Assembly (NCBI GenBank): GCA_011364985.1 | Contig: RDOC01000004.1 | Coordinates: forward strand, 124,001 to 188,000 | Length of the DNA stretch: 64,000 bases | Source: Candidatus Thorarchaeota archaeon | GTDB lineage: Archaea > Asgardarchaeota > Thorarchaeia > Thorarchaeales > Thorarchaeaceae | Reading direction: 5' to 3' | In this document: piece after piece, positions 30,850-40,411 of the stretch | Layout: the number at the start of each line of letters is the position of its first letter | How positions within the stretch are numbered: the stretch's first letter is position 1 | Notes under the pieces: model-generated | Told to the model about the DNA's origin: nothing | Databases searched by the model: none | What the model saw: the letters and a program-made list of their open reading frames with translations, nothing else | Translations under genes and position numbers: made by a program

Positions 30850-32760
30850 ATGAGCAATGCAAAATCCAGAATCGACAATCCTTGGCAATTTGCAAGGAGC
30901 AAGGTTGTAGACATTTTGGAGAAGGTGACACAGCTTGATCGTGAAAGTATTGCAGACAATCTTGAAACTCCACCTGATTCGTCTCTTGGTGATTTTGCTA
31001 CGACTCTCGCCTTTGGACTTGCTAAGGAGAAGAAGAAGAACCCAGCAAAGATAGCGGAGGATATTGCAAAGGAGATTTCAGAGCTAAGCAAGACCGAAGC
31101 CTTACTGACTGCGGTGAAGCAGAAGGGGCCGTATATCAATTTCTATCTCTCACGCGGGGAGCTCGCAGATTTGACAGTGAAATCTGTACTGACCATGGAA
31201 ACAGCATACGGCAATTCGGATGAGTACAAGGGACTCCGGGCACTAATTGAATCACCTGCTGTGAATCCGTCAAAGCCTTGGCACATTGGTCATGCAAGGA
31301 ACGCAGTAATTGGAGATACATTGGCAAACATGTTGGAGGCAGTTGGATATGCTGTGCTACGAATGGATTACATCAATGACTTGGGCCTTCAGATTGCTCA
31401 GCTTGTATGGAAGTTGAAGGATGCGGAAGGACCAGAATCCAATGAGAAATATGACCATTACTTGGGTCGACTCTACGTGGGTGTCAATGAGACATTTGAG
31501 TCAAACGAACGAGTTGAGGAGCAAGTTAGAGAAGTCAGCCGCAGATTAGAGGATCTCAAGTCGAAAGAGGCCAAAAGAAGCGACAAGATGGTTTCAGATT
31601 GTGTGGAGGCACAAAGTCAAACAGCATACCGATTGAACATCTATCATGATTACCATATATGGGAGAGCATGATTGCTTACAGCGGACTGCTCGAACAGGC
31701 TAAAGAGATGATGCTCAAATGTGACAACATTTTCATTCCGGATGAAGGCGATAAGAAAGATTGTGTAATAGCAGACCTGACTGCTATTGACGAGTTTAAG
31801 GACATGAAAGAACCCAACAAGGTTCTATTTAGGTCGGACGGGACACGGACCTATACGGGAGCTGACGTTGCCTTCCAGATGTGGAAGTTCGGAATAATAG
31901 AGGATCCATTCACATACAGCCTTTTTGAAGAACAGCCGAATGACAAACCAGTTTATCGTACAAAGTTTGGGGGCAAGAAACACGACCTTGGAAAGGTCAA
32001 TCTTGTTTTCAACGTAATAGGGTCTGGCCAGGCACATCCTCAAAGACTGGTATATTCCATAATGGATCTGTTGGGATACCATGAACAAGCTAAGAATTCA
32101 CACCATGTTGCCTACGAGTTTGTTGGTCTTGAAGAGGCTGATTTCTCAGGGCGAAAGGGAACATGGAGAGGATATTCCTGTGACGATGTACTAGACAAGG
32201 CAAGAGAGCTTGCCAAGAAAGAAGTGAGCAAGAGGAATCCAGATGAGAGTGATGCCTTCAAGAACCATGTTGCAGAACAGATCGGCACGGGAGCAGTCAG
32301 ATATCGCCTTCTGAATGCTTCGCCTGACAGAAGAATAACATTCAGATGGGAGGATGCCCTTGATTTCAATGGAGATGCAGCCCCCTATTTGCAGTACTCC
32401 TGTGCGAGAGCCTCAAGAATACTCGAACGCGCTGTTGAGGATGAATCAGCTGACCTATCGCTCTTGAATACCAACGAGGAATTTGCTCTAGTCAAAGCCA
32501 TAGCACGATTTCCTGAAGAAGTCCTTGGTGTGATCCAGGGCATGACAAAGCAGGTTTGGGGAACAAGTTTCAGCACCAACAGAATGACAGCATATTGCTA
32601 TAATCTAGCAACTTTGTTCAGTCGATTCTATGATTCATGCCCCGTGTTAAAGTCCGAACCAGATTTCAGAGCCGCACGGCTTCAGCTTGTACAAGCTTTC
32701 AGAATAACCATGAGCAACTGCCTACGTCTTCTGGGAATTCCAGTGGTAGAAAGAATGTGA
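30850..32760 (+). CDS. argS: Arginyl-tRNA synthetase
   Basis: A 636-residue class I ArgRS. Residues about 1-110 form the ArgRS-specific N-terminal Add-1 domain. The catalytic domain has the HIGH motif in SPAVNPSKPWHIGHARNAVI, and a KMSKS-equivalent loop around FSGRKGTWRGY as in archaeal ArgRS. The C-terminal DALR anticodon-binding domain ends SNCLRLLGIPVVERM. Strong GGTGA ribosome site before ATG. It converges with the tldE gene with no intergenic base. Confidence 0.95.
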   Translation: MSNAKSRIDNPWQFARSKVVDILEKVTQLDRESIADNLETPPDSSLGDFATTLAFGLAKEKKKNPAKIAEDIAKEISELSKTEALLTAVKQKGPYINFYLSRGELADLTVKSVLTMETAYGNSDEYKGLRALIESPAVNPSKPWHIGHARNAVIGDTLANMLEAVGYAVLRMDYINDLGLQIAQLVWKLKDAEGPESNEKYDHYLGRLYVGVNETFESNERVEEQVREVSRRLEDLKSKEAKRSDKMVSDCVEAQSQTAYRLNIYHDYHIWESMIAYSGLLEQAKEMMLKCDNIFIPDEGDKKDCVIADLTAIDEFKDMKEPNKVLFRSDGTRTYTGADVAFQMWKFGIIEDPFTYSLFEEQPNDKPVYRTKFGGKKHDLGKVNLVFNVIGSGQAHPQRLVYSIMDLLGYHEQAKNSHHVAYEFVGLEEADFSGRKGTWRGYSCDDVLDKARELAKKEVSKRNPDESDAFKNHVAEQIGTGAVRYRLLNASPDRRITFRWEDALDFNGDAAPYLQYSCARASRILERAVEDESADLSLLNTNEEFALVKAIARFPEEVLGVIQGMTKQVWGTSFSTNRMTAYCYNLATLFSRFYDSCPVLKSEPDFRAARLQLVQAFRITMSNCLRLLGIPVVERM

Positions 32761-34110
32761 TTAACCAGACGTGATCTTGGCGCTCTCAATGACAATGGAC
32801 GGGGCAATCACACTGCCAATTGATCGTGTGTCCCCACCGATTCTTGTTGCACGCAAAAGGACGTCGCGCATGTTGATGCCAATTAGCGTGTTCTTCAGAG
32901 AATGCTGAATCTCGCCATTCTCAAAATAGAGCCCCTCCATCACCATAGCACTTAGGTCTCCAGTAGTCATATTCGGACGGTCACCTGTGTTTCGGCAGAT
33001 AATGCCCCTCTCTGTTTCTTCAACCAAATCGTCAAGGCTTCCTTTTCCTTCAGATATTACAAAGTTGGAGGAGGAGATTGAGGGTGTGCCTGCATATGAG
33101 GGTCTACTAGCATTGGCCGTATTTTCTACATGCTCTTTGTTTGCAGTATACGAGTTGTGAAGAAGTCCCTTTAGAACTCCTTCAACAAGAACTTCAGTTC
33201 TTTGTGATGACACACCCTCGCAGTCGAAGGCGCGTGTCCCTAGGCCACCGGGAAGGAGACCATCATCCACGATTTCCAACTTGTCCGATGCGATCTCTTC
33301 GCCAATTGCATCGGCGATATATGACCGGCCATATTGAACCTCTTCAGCATTCACTGCTCCGGCAAATCCCTGACCAATGATGGTGCCGACAGCAAGCGGA
33401 GCAAGAATCACAGGCAAGTCATCACTCTTGATGATTTTTCCGCCAAGATTTCCGATCGCGTTGTGTGCAGAAGTGTATCCTATCCATTCAGGATCGATTT
33501 CAGAAAGATTTCTGGTCAGCTGGAATTCGTAGCTCGAAGTCTGATCTGTGCCTTCCTTTACAGTCGGATAGGTGTAGAGCCAAAGGGTAGTACCTCTTGC
33601 AGATCCTGCTATCCCAAGTGAGTTTACAATTGCTCTAAAATCTGATGAGGCAATAAGACGTGCTTCAATCGCCATCTTCATTTCCGAAAGCTCATTCTTT
33701 GTAGCATCAACTGCACGAAGAATAAGGGATGCTGCTTCCTCAGAAGAGAGCTGGTTGATCTTTTCATCAAAGAGCCCAGACACAGTAGGGTATCTCCCTC
33801 CAGATCTTGGCAGGCTTTCAAAGTCAGGGTCCTCTATTGAGGAGCGAGCTAGACGGACTGACTTCTCTGCTGCTTCAGATATATCCTCATCTTGAAGTGT
33901 TGTGACGTAGGCAAATCCAATTCCTTTTCCGATTACAGAGCGGATTCCACAACCTGCATCCCTCTTGTTTCGTGCCGACTTAATTGCGTTGTTTTGGACA
34001 TCGATGGAGAATGACTTCGAAGAGCCAATATAGACCTCTGCTTGCTCAGCACCAAGAGCCTCTGCCTTCTTGATGGCACTTTCAGCCAAGTCAAGTAATT
34101 GGGATTCCAT
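32761..34110 (-). CDS. tldE: TldE/PmbA-family subunit of the TldD/E metalloprotease
   Basis: A 449-residue TldE/PmbA-type protein, the non-catalytic partner that shapes the TldD/E chamber. It shows the family stretches IGKGIGFAYVTTLQDEDI and LPVILAPLAVGTIIGQGFAG, and lacks the HExxxH zinc motif. The C-terminus MEGLYFENGEIQHSLKNTLI is canonical. It lies directly downstream of tldD with no gap, the standard tldD-tldE operon. TldD/E degrades unfolded peptides and processes modified peptides in bacteria. The archaeal role is unknown. Confidence 0.88.
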   Translation of the reverse strand: MESQLLDLAESAIKKAEALGAEQAEVYIGSSKSFSIDVQNNAIKSARNKRDAGCGIRSVIGKGIGFAYVTTLQDEDISEAAEKSVRLARSSIEDPDFESLPRSGGRYPTVSGLFDEKINQLSSEEAASLILRAVDATKNELSEMKMAIEARLIASSDFRAIVNSLGIAGSARGTTLWLYTYPTVKEGTDQTSSYEFQLTRNLSEIDPEWIGYTSAHNAIGNLGGKIIKSDDLPVILAPLAVGTIIGQGFAGAVNAEEVQYGRSYIADAIGEEIASDKLEIVDDGLLPGGLGTRAFDCEGVSSQRTEVLVEGVLKGLLHNSYTANKEHVENTANASRPSYAGTPSISSSNFVISEGKGSLDDLVEETERGIICRNTGDRPNMTTGDLSAMVMEGLYFENGEIQHSLKNTLIGINMRDVLLRATRIGGDTRSIGSVIAPSIVIESAKITSG

Positions 34111-35523
34111 TTACATACCCCCAACTGGTACTTGACGGATTCTTGCATGTGGACCACCACTATTGTCCGGTACCATCTGACCATCCTTTCTACATGTGCC
34201 GGCTTCCATTTCAAAATCCTTTGCTACTGCATCGATCTTCGGCAAAATGTCCAAAATCTGCCCAGCCAGAGAAACATCCCGAACCATTTGTCCAATCTCG
34301 CCGTTCTCAATTAGATAGCCATGACTCGCCTGAAACATAAACTGGCCCTTGGAAGGTTCTGTATAACCATAGTTGAAATTGCATAGCAACATACCAGTTC
34401 CCATGTCCTGCATAAGTTCATCAACATCCCAATCGCCTGGTTCCATCATCGTGTTTGACATCCTTGGGAGGGGCTCGAACATAAACGACTGGGCTCTTCC
34501 AGCACCATTGGGCTCCATGCCCAAGCGTGATGCGGTTTCAAGTGTATGTAGTAATTCTCTAAGAATTCCGCCCTTGACAAGTAAACGTTTCTTAGTCTTT
34601 GTTCCCTCCCAGTCGAACTCATAAGTGCCTCTCTGTCCCTCCATTGTGGGATCATCGCTGAGGTTCAGATGTCCGGGACCGACCATTTTCCCGAGTTTGT
34701 CTTCTAAAACAGTGGTGTGTGCAGGCCAATTATCGGCTTCACATGCATGCCCAAACGCTTCATGAACCATAACTCCATTGAGAACTGGGTCCACTATGAC
34801 ATCATATGTCCCACCTTTTGCGGCAACAGAAGAAAGTAGGTCAATGGCGTTCCTTGCTGATTCTTCCCCTAGATTCTGAGGCCGCTCAAGGCTGTAGACT
34901 TCAAAACCACCACGAATCCCGAAGGACTTGAATGATCTTTGACGACTGCTACCGTCCTTGGCAGTTGATACTGATATCACTCTTGGAAGTGAGTTCTCCA
35001 TCCAAACACTTGTCCCAAATGAGTTTGCTGTATATCTCTCAGTCCATAAGTCTCCATAGACTGTTCGCGTGTTCACAATCCTTTTGTCAAAGCTTCGTGC
35101 TTGGTCATTAATCATCTTAACATAAGCCATCTTCTCTTCAAATGTGACATCCGCAAAGGGCACCTTGACCTTGAATCGAACCCTGTCTTTGAAGACTGGA
35201 CCTTCCATCTCAAACTTCTCAGCAACCTTGGTCTTTGTTGCAAGGGCCAATTTGCCAACAGATTCTCCCGTTTCTCTCATACCACCAGTAGTTAGATCGG
35301 TGGTCTGTGCAAAAGCCCATGCGCCATCAATGAAAGCGCGGATTCCAGCTCCTTTCAGCCTTGACGCAAGAGAATCCTTCGAAACGCCATCAGTGATTTC
35401 GATGATTGTTGTCACTGTATTCTCGATTCGTACATCAGCGAAGGTTGCTCCAACATCAAGAGCAGCATCAATGGCAGCTTGAGCAAGGTCTTCCATGGAA
35501 AAATCCCCTCTGAAGTTGAACAA
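34111..35523 (-). CDS. tldD: TldD-family zinc metalloprotease
   Basis: A 470-residue TldD. The zinc motif HEAFGHACE (H254, E255, H259) sits in a typical VLNGVMVHEAFGHACEADNW context. A later Cys in MGTGMLLCNFNYGYTEPSKG supplies the third ligand expected of the family. The C-terminal region LIENGEIGQMVRDVSLAG is shared with TldE. The ATG at codon 10 (MEDLAQAAID) is a likely alternative start and gives the usual family N-terminus. Operon with tldE, which follows immediately. Confidence 0.92.
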   Translation of the reverse strand: MFNFRGDFSMEDLAQAAIDAALDVGATFADVRIENTVTTIIEITDGVSKDSLASRLKGAGIRAFIDGAWAFAQTTDLTTGGMRETGESVGKLALATKTKVAEKFEMEGPVFKDRVRFKVKVPFADVTFEEKMAYVKMINDQARSFDKRIVNTRTVYGDLWTERYTANSFGTSVWMENSLPRVISVSTAKDGSSRQRSFKSFGIRGGFEVYSLERPQNLGEESARNAIDLLSSVAAKGGTYDVIVDPVLNGVMVHEAFGHACEADNWPAHTTVLEDKLGKMVGPGHLNLSDDPTMEGQRGTYEFDWEGTKTKKRLLVKGGILRELLHTLETASRLGMEPNGAGRAQSFMFEPLPRMSNTMMEPGDWDVDELMQDMGTGMLLCNFNYGYTEPSKGQFMFQASHGYLIENGEIGQMVRDVSLAGQILDILPKIDAVAKDFEMEAGTCRKDGQMVPDNSGGPHARIRQVPVGGM

Positions 35524-35677
35524 TGCGGCTTTCTATTCGATTATAACTTATGCGGACAGGGAAATTTTGCCAGCAGCATGTCTGAAAGAATTCTGAAAGG
35601 CATAAAGGTACTAATACCGAGGTTATACACACGTTATTCTGTGATATGTCAGTCATCATTACAATGGAGGAAGCTAC

Positions 35678-37234
35678 GTGAGCCTAGATTCTGCACATCT
35701 GTGTTGTCAAAAATGCAATCAGAACAGAGCCAGTCATCTCTGTGAAGATTGCGGGAGCATTTTTTGCAACACCTGCATAGAAAGCAGAAACAACGATTAC
35801 ATGATGTGCAAGGACTGTCACTACCCAATTGATAACTCTTCTCAAGGAGAAGAGATTCTAGAGTGCCCCGAGTGTGGTTCCAAAAATCTAACTAAAGCGC
35901 GAAGAACCGAGGATATCTGCCCTCAATGCCATTCTGGTAAAATCACATTAGTGGAGGAAAAGAGGCGTTCACTTGCACAAGAAATGCGCCATGCTGTGAT
36001 GACACTGCATTATGGTCCTACTAAACTAAAGGAATTCGGGAATAGACTTGATTCTGCAAAGAGAACTCTCGTATCATTGCGGATGGCAAATTTTCTGCAT
36101 TATCATTGGCTCGAAGATAAGCTCGAGGAGATTCAAGAAGAACTTCCAGCCATTAAGAATAGAATCACCAATCAAGGAGAGATAATCGCGAAACGAATGG
36201 CTGCAGAAACAAAGGGACTTATGGATTATAATCGATGGACGCCTGACCAGTTCCCTTTCATTGAAGGGGTTACAAATAGAATATCAGAGATCGGAAGGCA
36301 GTACAAGCAGAATACAGATGATGCATTTCAGGATTGTAAGGCGAAGCTGAAGGAACTTGTCGAACAGCTGGATGGCCTCAATTTCTATCGATCAGAATTC
36401 TCGGCCTTCTATGAACATGTAGACCTATCTGTGGGCGAGCTTCCTGTTTGCGCACTGCCCGAAGTCAAGGTTATCGGTAGTGACTTTTTGAAACACGACA
36501 AAGCATCTGGAACGCTCTATATGACAAATAAGCGGTTGATACTCATTGCAGAAAGAGGCCTTCTCTGGAAGAACACAGGACCAGTATTTGACTTCCCCTT
36601 AATTTACCTGAACAGTCTTGAAGAAGATGGGAGATTCAGAAAAAAGCTTGTCCTAAGAATGAAGCAGGGATATATCCGAATATCCTGCAGTGAGGAGACT
36701 ATGGAGGTCCTTCCGGATTATGTGTCAATTGCAAAAAGATTCGACAAGTACGTGCAAAAAGATATGCAGAGAGTCCGAAAGATTGAGCAAGCCAACGTCA
36801 ATATCAGCGATGTAAGAATGAAGATAGAGAGTCTGGTCTACTCCCTTTTGACAGGAGATTTGGATTCTGGATACTACGGAGGACGTATAGATTCATTTGA
36901 ATATCGTCCGGACATCAGGCATGGTGAACGTGGCCATTATGGAAGTGATTATGGCCGCCAAGATGTGCTGAAAGAAGAACTGAACAGAAGATTTGGCCTT
37001 GGAGGAAATGGCAGCGATGCATCTCAATATGAATATGCTAGTTCCATTGACTCTTTGAAGAGGAGTGCCATAGAAATCCAAGATGCAATCCACGACACCA
37101 TCCGTATGATGAGAAGCGGTCACCTTGTTGCGGAGGACTTCATTCGAAGATATCGTGGACTTGTTAGAGACTCATACGAAACCCAAAAGCAGATTGAACG
37201 AATTGATAGAACGAAACACGGATATGGTTGGTAG
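35678..37234 (+). CDS. B-box-like zinc-finger and GRAM/PH-like domain protein
   Basis: A 518-residue protein. Residues about 8-90 hold treble-clef Cys/His pairs (CCQKCNQNRASHLCEDCG, CNTC, CKDCHYP, CPECGS, CPQCHSG) resembling a B-box followed by a second zinc ribbon. A long helical coiled region covers about 105-250. Residues about 265-345 look like a GRAM/PH-type module (ASGTLYMTNKRLILIAERGL, then FDFPLIYLNSLEE). The C-terminus is helical. B-box and GRAM modules bind proteins and membranes in eukaryotes. It is convergent with and adjacent to the ESCRT-III gene, so a membrane-linked role is possible. The start is GTG with AGGAAG upstream. Confidence 0.65.
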   Translation: MSLDSAHLCCQKCNQNRASHLCEDCGSIFCNTCIESRNNDYMMCKDCHYPIDNSSQGEEILECPECGSKNLTKARRTEDICPQCHSGKITLVEEKRRSLAQEMRHAVMTLHYGPTKLKEFGNRLDSAKRTLVSLRMANFLHYHWLEDKLEEIQEELPAIKNRITNQGEIIAKRMAAETKGLMDYNRWTPDQFPFIEGVTNRISEIGRQYKQNTDDAFQDCKAKLKELVEQLDGLNFYRSEFSAFYEHVDLSVGELPVCALPEVKVIGSDFLKHDKASGTLYMTNKRLILIAERGLLWKNTGPVFDFPLIYLNSLEEDGRFRKKLVLRMKQGYIRISCSEETMEVLPDYVSIAKRFDKYVQKDMQRVRKIEQANVNISDVRMKIESLVYSLLTGDLDSGYYGGRIDSFEYRPDIRHGERGHYGSDYGRQDVLKEELNRRFGLGGNGSDASQYEYASSIDSLKRSAIEIQDAIHDTIRMMRSGHLVAEDFIRRYRGLVRDSYETQKQIERIDRTKHGYGW

Positions 37235-37855
37235 TTATATACCTAGTTCTTTCTCTAGTTCCTTAATATCTTCCTCAAGCGTACCTATATCTGTGTCAGC
37301 TGTCATTTCGGCAGTTCTTTCTGCCAGCCCTGCCTCAACATCGAGCTCATGCATTGCCGTGGTGAGGTCCTCTGAGGAAACATCCATTGACGCATCAAGG
37401 GCATCTGATGATATGCTGCTTTCAATTTCAAGCTCCTCAAGACGCCGGGAAATCTCATCAGCATTCTCTACTAATCTTGTGGCTTCAGTTGCGTCACCGA
37501 GCATCCCAAGCAGCTTTGCCACTTCCTGAAGCGCAATATTCGTTTTGGCTGATGTTTGGGCACGGTTTAGATGTGCAAGAATCTTAAGAATCTGGAGCCT
37601 AGATTTGTCAAAGGACAAGGCAAGTCGTCGGAAGCGAATCATCTCTGTGGCATAGGTTTTGAACGCTTCACCTTGACCAGCCTTTCTGGCTCTTATGGCC
37701 CGAGCTCTTGTCTCGCCCTCCTCTTTCTCAAGCTTGTTTCGTTCACGTGCAAGCTGCTTTGCCAAGATTCGTAGTTGACTAGAGATTTCTCCAACGTCGG
37801 GTTTTTTACGCCCCCAGGAGAAGGCCTTTCTAAACGAACTCAAGAGTTTCACCAC
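37235..37855 (-). CDS. ESCRT-III (Snf7/CHMP-family) protein
   Basis: A 206-residue ESCRT-III protein. It has a basic N-terminus (LSSFRKAFSWGRKK), long alpha1-alpha2 helices (LAKQLARERNKLEKEEGETR, then AIRARKAGQGEAFKTYATEM) and a helical continuation LLGMLGDATEATRLVENADE. An acidic C-terminal tail ends LEEDIKELEKELGI, which could serve as an MIT-interacting motif for the Vps4 encoded nearby. ESCRT-III polymers remodel membranes. Asgard genomes usually have two ESCRT-III paralogues; only one is in the window and its subgroup is not settled here. The start is GTG (GTGGTG). Confidence 0.85.
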   Translation of the reverse strand: MVKLLSSFRKAFSWGRKKPDVGEISSQLRILAKQLARERNKLEKEEGETRARAIRARKAGQGEAFKTYATEMIRFRRLALSFDKSRLQILKILAHLNRAQTSAKTNIALQEVAKLLGMLGDATEATRLVENADEISRRLEELEIESSISSDALDASMDVSSEDLTTAMHELDVEAGLAERTAEMTADTDIGTLEEDIKELEKELGI

Positions 37856-38034
37856 ATACCGAACTGGACGAACAAGACTAGAAGTAATGCTTCTCGTTTA
37901 AACCTTCGTAGAGCTGCTTATCCTCCTTATACGAATCTGCACCTTGCATATTAAGATTAGCGCAGATTGTGGCGTCTAGGAACAGGTTTAGAAAGCTTTT
38001 CGAAGATATCACTGATAACAGAGTGTGATTAGTC

Positions 38035-38283
38035 ATGGCATATGGAGCAGAGAGTGCAGCTATTGCGGCACAACATACGAGTTCCTACCGAGTCAAGTTC
38101 GAGAGAAACGAATTCCTAGAGCTGGTGCAAATAGCACAGCCGCAAATCATCTATCATGTGCGAAGAATGCATTTCTTTGCATACGATGGCTTTGTCATGT
38201 ATACCTTCGAGTGCGAGTCTGAGGATTTCAGCCAGAAAGTGATGCATGCCATCGAATTCTCAAATATGGCGTGGAGGGAATAA
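38035..38283 (+). CDS. Small conserved-looking protein inside the ESCRT locus
   Basis: An 82-residue soluble protein starting at ATG: RVKFERNEFLELVQIAQPQI, then IYHVRRMHFFAYDGFVMYTF, then a short helix EDFSQKVMHAIEFSNMAW. The pattern of one helix, a beta-hairpin and a final helix suggests a compact alpha/beta domain. It lies between ESCRT-III (divergent, 179 bp) and vps4 (147 bp, same strand). No family is recognised. Position makes an ESCRT-associated role worth testing. Confidence 0.6.
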   Translation: MAYGAESAAIAAQHTSSYRVKFERNEFLELVQIAQPQIIYHVRRMHFFAYDGFVMYTFECESEDFSQKVMHAIEFSNMAWRE

Positions 38284-38430
38284 CTAGCAGCCGATACGAT
38301 GGTCAGCGGAAGCAAGTACATCTTTGCGTTACTGTGTAATCATTGAACCATTACGCGCTCAGAATGAAATTGGGAAGAAAGTGGTAAGAGAAGTTATTAA
38401 CATGGATTTATCTCATTATTCTGAACAGGA

Positions 38431-39648
38431 ATGTCTGATAGACTAGACCAAGGACTCAGGAACCTCCTTAACAAAGCAATTGATCTTGATAGAAGAGGAA
38501 TGGCAAAGGAGGCTGCCCAATACTATCTAAAGGCTAGCAAGATCTTGATCAAGCTCTCAAACGCGGCTTCATTGCCGTCTATACAGAAGCACTATCTTGA
38601 TAGAGCGCAGGAGTGCGTTGATAGGGTCCGTTACATCTCAGGCATAAAGAAGAAGGCTAGAGGGCTAAGAAACGGGCTTACGACCCCAGTATCCCCAATG
38701 CCACATTCAGAATCCGAGGCAGTTGCTGAGCACGCTCCGCAGGCAGATGCGGAAGTTGATGAAGACACTCGTAGGCTTCAGGAGATGATATCTGATACCA
38801 TTATCTCGGAGAAGCCCAATATCAAGATGAGTGAAGTGGCTGGACTTGAGAAGGCGAAACAGGCAATTCATGACGCAATTATAGCACCTATGAAGCATCC
38901 TGAACTCTTCAAGGGCAAGGCAAGACAACCATGGAGAGGTATTTTATTTTACGGGCCAGCAGGTTGCGGAAAGACCCTGATAGCTAAAGCTGTTGCGTCT
39001 GAAATTGATGCGACTTTCTTCAATGTATCAGCGGGTAATATTGTTAGCAAGTGGTTGGGAGAATCAGAGAAATTGGTGATGAATCTCTTTGATTTGGCAA
39101 GAAGAAGCCAGCCGGCGATCATTTTCATGGATGAGCTCGATTCAGTTGGAGTATCAAGATCAGGAGATGATGTAGGAGGAGAAAGAAGGCTGAAGACTCA
39201 GCTGCTTACGGAACTCCAGGGTCTTGAAAGCGATCCAGAGGAGAGAATAACCGTCATAGGTGCTACAAATCTGCCATGGGAACTTGACTTTGCCTTACGG
39301 TCTCGATTTGAGAAGAAGATTCAAGTTCCACTTCCGGACAATGAGGCAAGGACACACATCTTTGAAATACATATGGAAGAGGTCAAAATTGCTCCAGAAG
39401 TCGATTATGAGGAATTGGCGGACCTAAGCGAGGGTTATAGCGGCCGCGAGATTAGCGTCGTCTGTAGAGAGGCGGCAATGGAGCCCATAAGAGATCTGCA
39501 GCGTACAGGCAGACTAGATGACGGAGAGGTAATACTAGAGGTGCGCCCTGTTTCAAGAGAAGATTTTCTTGAGGCCATTGAAGACATCCGTCCAGCAACC
39601 TCACCAGAAGACTTGAGAAGATACACCGATTGGGCGGAGGGGTCCTAG
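38431..39648 (+). CDS. vps4: Vps4-type AAA ATPase with MIT domain
   Basis: A 405-residue Vps4. The N-terminal MIT three-helix domain (residues about 5-75, LRNLLNKAIDLDRRGMAKEA) is followed by a linker and one AAA module. Walker A is GPAGCGKT (175-182), Walker B IIFMDELDSV (D234-E235), with sensor 1 ATNLPWELD and Arg finger region ALRSRFEKK. A C-terminal Vps4-type helix follows. It disassembles ESCRT-III polymers. It is first in an operon with the Vps25-like gene three bases downstream. Confidence 0.93.
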   Translation: MSDRLDQGLRNLLNKAIDLDRRGMAKEAAQYYLKASKILIKLSNAASLPSIQKHYLDRAQECVDRVRYISGIKKKARGLRNGLTTPVSPMPHSESEAVAEHAPQADAEVDEDTRRLQEMISDTIISEKPNIKMSEVAGLEKAKQAIHDAIIAPMKHPELFKGKARQPWRGILFYGPAGCGKTLIAKAVASEIDATFFNVSAGNIVSKWLGESEKLVMNLFDLARRSQPAIIFMDELDSVGVSRSGDDVGGERRLKTQLLTELQGLESDPEERITVIGATNLPWELDFALRSRFEKKIQVPLPDNEARTHIFEIHMEEVKIAPEVDYEELADLSEGYSGREISVVCREAAMEPIRDLQRTGRLDDGEVILEVRPVSREDFLEAIEDIRPATSPEDLRRYTDWAEGS

Positions 39649-39651
39649 GCT

Positions 39652-40371
39652 GTGGACGTCAAGGAACGACGTAGAGAGCGAAAAAACACAAAGTCAGCAG
39701 AAGAAGAACGACCAAGAAAGACCGAAGGAGAGACCATAGAAAAGGAGGAGAAGACAGGAGATCAATCCAGTACGATCATGGCACTAACGGAAAGAACAAC
39801 CCAGGCCACTCAGCGCCAGCTTGAAATACTGCCCACCGAAACCGTTGTGGAGGAGATCGATGAAGAGATACTACTCCCAGACTGGGGAGACATCACTCAA
39901 AGCGAATGGATGTATAGTATTCCGGACAGAGAAAAAGACAAACCAATGTGGGCAGAGGAATGGAGCGACTTTCTCTTGGAGTGGACAAAGAAAAAACACA
40001 TTCACGTGATTTCTGTTTCCTTGTTCCTCAGCGAGCCACCTTTCAAAGACATTGCTGGGAAGGTAGATTCGTTTCGATGCATCGGTGAAGTTCTTGTAAA
40101 GAAGGAAATTGCCGAATGGCTGGATAAGAATCGACGACAGCTTCGAGTCTATTGGAGATTTCTAGAAGAGTGGGCAGATTCTGTTTATCGATGGGCACTG
40201 GAAAGCGGGACAGTTCGACTTGATGTGAAGTCAATAGTAATTCAAGAAGAGGCCCAAGCATTTTCGAATCTTCCAGAGAGAGACCTCCATATCATCATGA
40301 CACTCCTCGTAGAGAAACAACTGGCGGAATGGATTGACAAGAAGAAAGGTGCTATCAAAATCCTACTTTGA
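39652..40371 (+). CDS. vps25: ESCRT-II Vps25-like winged-helix protein
   Basis: A 239-residue protein. The first 75 residues are highly charged and disordered. Residues about 80-239 match Vps25, with two tandem winged helices: AEEWSDFLLEWTKKKHIHVI, then CIGEVLVKKEIAEWLDKNRR, and YRWALESGTVRLDVKSIVIQ, then IIMTLLVEKQLAEWIDKKK. In eukaryotes Vps25 bridges ESCRT-II to the ESCRT-III subunit Vps20. The charged N-terminal extension is not in eukaryotic Vps25. The start is GTG three bases after the vps4 stop, with GGAGGGG as ribosome site. Confidence 0.85.
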   Translation: MDVKERRRERKNTKSAEEERPRKTEGETIEKEEKTGDQSSTIMALTERTTQATQRQLEILPTETVVEEIDEEILLPDWGDITQSEWMYSIPDREKDKPMWAEEWSDFLLEWTKKKHIHVISVSLFLSEPPFKDIAGKVDSFRCIGEVLVKKEIAEWLDKNRRQLRVYWRFLEEWADSVYRWALESGTVRLDVKSIVIQEEAQAFSNLPERDLHIIMTLLVEKQLAEWIDKKKGAIKILL

Positions 40372-40411
40372 ACGGCAGTAGCCGAAGATTGCTGTGTGGC
40401 ATGCTGCTATG

